Shown here: positions 4,896 to 7,098 of the stretch, piece after piece
Numbering within the stretch: position 1 is the first letter of the stretch
Layout: every line of letters begins with the position of its first letter
Assembly (NCBI GenBank): GCA_007123455.1
Contig: SKKZ01000214.1
Coordinates: forward strand, 1-7,098
DNA: 7,098 nucleotides
Source of the DNA: Coriobacteriia bacterium
Lineage (GTDB): Bacteria > Actinomycetota > Coriobacteriia > Anaerosomatales > SLCP01
Direction of reading: 5' to 3'
Program-made: the position numbers and the translations under genes
Notes under the pieces: model-generated
The model's database searches: none
What the model saw: only the letters and a program-made list of their open reading frames with translations
What the model was told of the DNA's origin: nothing

Positions 4896-6371
4896 GTGGA
4901 AGTCTATGACCTCAGGCCGATAATCGCACCAGTGATATCGCTCGTCTGCGCCGCCATGGTCTTCTTCCTCGGACACAACAAGTACTGGCGCAGGTTCTGG
5001 ATGCTGTCGGCCGCAACGCTCAAGGTCATCATCGTCATGTCGATGCTACCCGGTTCACTTCGGGGCGTCGTCTACGTCTTCCCGATGATCGAATTCACGC
5101 CCGGCATCGGTCTGGGGTTCCGTGCCGATGCGCTCGGTATGTTCTTCGCGGTGGTGTCTTCGACGCTGTGGGTGTTCACGACCATCTATGCGATCGGCTA
5201 CATGAAGGGTGAGGGGCAGCGGGTACGGTTCTTCGGCTTCTTCTCGCTGTGCGTATCGACCACCGTCGGCCTCGCATTCGCCGAAAACCTGCTGACGTTC
5301 TTCATCTTCTACGAGATGTTGACCATCTGCACCTATCCCCTCGTCATCCACGACGAGACACCCGAGGCGTTCAGGGCGGGCCGCAAGTACCTCGTCTACA
5401 CGCTCACCGGCGGTGCCTGCATCCTCATCGGAGCCGTCATCGTGTTCGACTCGACCGGAACGCTCTCGCTCGGCTCACCGGGTATTCTCTCGACCGACAT
5501 CCCCACCGGCACACTCGCGCTCATCTTCACGCTCCTGATCGCCGGCTTCGCGGTCAAGGCGGGAGTCATGCCGCTGCACGGCTGGCTGCCGAGCGCCATG
5601 GTCGCGCCCACGCCGGTGAGTGCGCTCCTGCATGCGGTCGCGGTCGTCAAGGCCGGCGCCTTCGGCATCCTGCGTACCATCTACAATGTTTTCGGGGTCG
5701 ATGTGCTCCAAGAGGTGGGGTTCACGATGCCGCTCGCGTGGCTCGCTGCGTTCACAATCATCGTCGGCTCCCTCATCGCGGTCTTCCAGGACAACCTCAA
5801 GCGCCGGCTCGCCTTCTCGACCATCAGCCAGCTGTCCTATATCGTGCTGGGCGCGGCGCTGCTGACGCCCTTGGCGGCCACCGCGGCGATCGTCCACATC
5901 GCTAACCAGGCATTCCCTAAGATCACGATGTTCTTCGTCGCAGGAGCGATAAAGAAGAAGACCGGCAAGACGGCCGTGCACGAACTCGCCGGCATCGGGT
6001 ACCAGATGCCGTGGACGATGGGGGCGTTCACGGTGGCATCGCTGAGCTTCATCGGCATGCCGCTCACGGCCGGATTCATCACGAAGTGGTACCTCTCGCT
6101 CGGTGCGCTCGAGTCCGGACAGTACTGGGTCCTCGCCGTGATGGTCGGCAGCTCGATGCTCAACGCGGCGTACTTCCTCCCGATAATCTACCTGGCGTTC
6201 TTCAAAGCGCCACCCGGCACGACCATGCGCGTCAGCGAGGCGGCGCCTACCCTGTTCATCCCGATCCTCATCTGCGCCGTCTACGTGCTCATACTTGGAA
6301 CAACGGCCGAAGTGGTCGGTATGCCTTTCTCGCTCGCCGAGGCAGCCGTGCACTTCGTCTTCGGGATGTGA
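4896..6371 (+). CDS. Second antiporter-like large subunit (MrpA/NuoL-style single module, MnhD-related)
   Basis: This 491-residue polytopic protein belongs to the proton-translocating antiporter family shared by MrpA, MrpD, NuoL, NuoM and NuoN. Visible relay residues are Glu140 (FIFYEMLTICTYPLV), Lys221 (GFAVKAGVMPLHGWLP), Lys252 (HAVAVVKAG), Lys302 (VFQDNLKRRLAFST) and Lys397 (GFITKWYL). The helix-7/8 loop, MVAPTPVSALLHAVAVVKAG, is of the NuoL/MrpA type and differs from the APSPISAVLSG loop of mnhD. In helix 11 the usual NHAxxK reads NQAFPK (337-342), so the second His is Gln and a Pro precedes the Lys. It has no MrpA C-terminal extension; the corresponding MbhD and MbhE pieces are encoded upstream. 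GTG at 4896 is preceded by GGGAGG at 4885-4890. It probably supplies an additional proton channel. Family assignment is firm; whether it deserves the name MrpA or a second MrpD is open. Confidence 0.88.
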   Translation: MEVYDLRPIIAPVISLVCAAMVFFLGHNKYWRRFWMLSAATLKVIIVMSMLPGSLRGVVYVFPMIEFTPGIGLGFRADALGMFFAVVSSTLWVFTTIYAIGYMKGEGQRVRFFGFFSLCVSTTVGLAFAENLLTFFIFYEMLTICTYPLVIHDETPEAFRAGRKYLVYTLTGGACILIGAVIVFDSTGTLSLGSPGILSTDIPTGTLALIFTLLIAGFAVKAGVMPLHGWLPSAMVAPTPVSALLHAVAVVKAGAFGILRTIYNVFGVDVLQEVGFTMPLAWLAAFTIIVGSLIAVFQDNLKRRLAFSTISQLSYIVLGAALLTPLAATAAIVHIANQAFPKITMFFVAGAIKKKTGKTAVHELAGIGYQMPWTMGAFTVASLSFIGMPLTAGFITKWYLSLGALESGQYWVLAVMVGSSMLNAAYFLPIIYLAFFKAPPGTTMRVSEAAPTLFIPILICAVYVLILGTTAEVVGMPFSLAEAAVHFVFGM

Positions 6372-6375
6372 GGGG
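6370..6375 (+). promoter_or_regulatory. Ribosome binding site choosing GTG 6384
   Basis: GAGGGG at 6370-6375 overlaps the stop of the preceding gene and lies 8 nt before the GTG at 6384. An in-frame GTG at 6375 would overlap this site and leave no room for ribosome binding, so 6384 is preferred for the following gene. Confidence 0.5.
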
Positions 6376-6383
6376 TGGTCAAC

Positions 6384-7098
6384 GTGGAGAGCTCGTTCGT
6401 GACCTCGGTCATGCCGCCCATCGCGGTGTTCCTGCCGCTGCTGGGCGTGGTGGCGAGTCTGTGGCTCGGACGCATCTCCGAGCGGGCACGTGTCATCGGC
6501 CTGGGAGCGGTATGTGCGGTGACCGCTCTGCTCTCCCTTTCATTCATACCGGGGGTGCTCAACGGAGAGGTCTACGAGGCCTACCTGCTCAAGCTGACGC
6601 CGGTCATCTGGATACACCTCCGGGTCGACGCGCTCGGAGCGCTATTTGGCGCGACGGTCGCGGTCATCTGGCTGCTCGGACTCGTGTACTCGTACGGCTA
6701 CATGGCCGACGGTCACCGGCTCGGACGTTACTATGCGTTCTTCATGTTGTGCCTCAGCTGGACGCTCGGTGTCGCCTATGCGGGCAACCTGCTCACCTTT
6801 CTCATCTTCTACGAGCTTTTCTCGATCCTGACCTACCCGCTCGTCGTGCATGAAGAGACACCGGCGGCGATGGCGGCAGGCACCAAGTACATCATCTACA
6901 TCCTCATCGGTGGCAGCCTCGTGTTGCTCGGCGTCGTCTTCACGTTCTTCCTCGCCGGGGACCAGACGCTCACTGCAGCCGGATTGCTCACCGCCGAGAT
7001 GGACCGCACGGCACTGCTCGTCGTCTTCTGGTGCTTCATCATCGGCTTCGGCGTGAAAGCCGCGATCATGCCGCTGCACGGATGGGTGCCTGACGCGC
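6384..7098 (+). CDS. Third antiporter-like large subunit, partial (runs off the window)
   Basis: An open frame from GTG 6384 continues to the window end without a stop and gives 238 residues, roughly half of a usual 480-500 residue subunit. It is a further member of the MrpA/MrpD/NuoL family. Hydrophobic helices alternate with short loops. Glu144 lies in FLIFYELFSILTYPLVVHEE, Lys225 in IIGFGVKAAIMPLHGWVPDA, and His232 follows. The segment around Glu144 closely parallels the preceding gene: both have FYE, TYPLV, H-x-ETP and an AG-x-KY stretch, and Glu and Lys are 81 residues apart in each. This suggests the two arose by duplication. The gap to the preceding gene is 12 nt, within the operon. 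The missing second half, including helices 8-14, must be read outside the window before its type or integrity can be judged. Confidence 0.88.
   Translation, partial: MESSFVTSVMPPIAVFLPLLGVVASLWLGRISERARVIGLGAVCAVTALLSLSFIPGVLNGEVYEAYLLKLTPVIWIHLRVDALGALFGATVAVIWLLGLVYSYGYMADGHRLGRYYAFFMLCLSWTLGVAYAGNLLTFLIFYELFSILTYPLVVHEETPAAMAAGTKYIIYILIGGSLVLLGVVFTFFLAGDQTLTAAGLLTAEMDRTALLVVFWCFIIGFGVKAAIMPLHGWVPDA

Noticed and set aside
4298..5792. 15-nt identical DNA (GCGGTCTTCCAGGAC) in mnhD at 4298-4312 and in the second large subunit at 5778-5792
   Set aside because: It encodes the conserved AVFQD motif of the antiporter family in the preferred codons. It reflects protein homology, not a mobile or regulatory repeat.
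964..7098. Respiratory complex I (nuo) operon
   Set aside because: NuoL/M/N/K-like folds are present, but the MnhE, MnhF, MnhG and MnhB signatures are specific to Mrp/Mbh systems. No quinone-binding NuoH or peripheral-arm gene is seen.

Overview
The window is a stretch of GC-rich bacterial DNA, all coded on the + strand. It holds one tightly packed operon for a Mrp/Mbh-type multisubunit cation/proton antiporter membrane module. GTG and ATG starts alternate, every gene has a Shine-Dalgarno-like sequence or a stop/start overlap, and no junction inside the operon exceeds 12 nt. The composition, the GTG starts and the gene set would fit an anaerobic high-GC actinobacterium (Coriobacteriia-like), or possibly a deltaproteobacterial-type lineage. 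I cannot fix the taxon from sequence alone.

Layout. Positions 1-142 are non-coding and carry a well-formed sigma70/sigmaA-type promoter (GTGACA, 17 nt, TATACT). A perfect CRP/FNR-family palindrome, TGTGA-N6-TCACA, covers its -35 box. A leader of about 78 nt follows, and part of it is complementary to the translation start. The first gene (143-967) encodes a four-helix membrane protein with a degenerate GGDEF domain: the catalytic motif and the metal- and GTP-binding residues are gone, but the RxxD inhibitory-site motif is kept at exactly the canonical distance. Its stop codon overlaps the start of the antiporter genes: mnhE (964-1437), mnhF (1444-1719), mnhG (1716-2036), an MbhD/DUF4040 subunit (2044-2286), a fused MbhE-MnhB subunit (2283-3044), mnhC (3044-3397) and mnhD (3398-4894). 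Two further large antiporter-like subunits follow (4896-6371 and 6384 to beyond the window end). These two resemble each other, and the NuoL/MrpA motif style, more than they resemble mnhD.

How it works together. The order E-F-G-MbhD-MbhE-B-C-D is that of the membrane arm of archaeal Mbh/Mbx complexes and related bacterial clusters, not the classical Bacillus mrpABCDEFG order. Small subunits E, F, G, B and C, with the MbhD and MbhE pieces, would form the sodium-handling part. The three large 14-helix-type subunits would be proton-translocating, antiporter-like modules. No redox subunit (hydrogenase, dehydrogenase or NuoB/C/D/I-like) lies in the window, so it remains open whether this is a stand-alone antiporter or the ion-pumping arm of an energy-converting oxidoreductase encoded further right.

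The most noteworthy idea is that a catalytically dead but apparently ligand-binding GGDEF protein is translationally coupled to an ion-translocating complex. This suggests direct c-di-GMP sensing at the antiporter, under a promoter that a CRP/FNR-family factor could repress.
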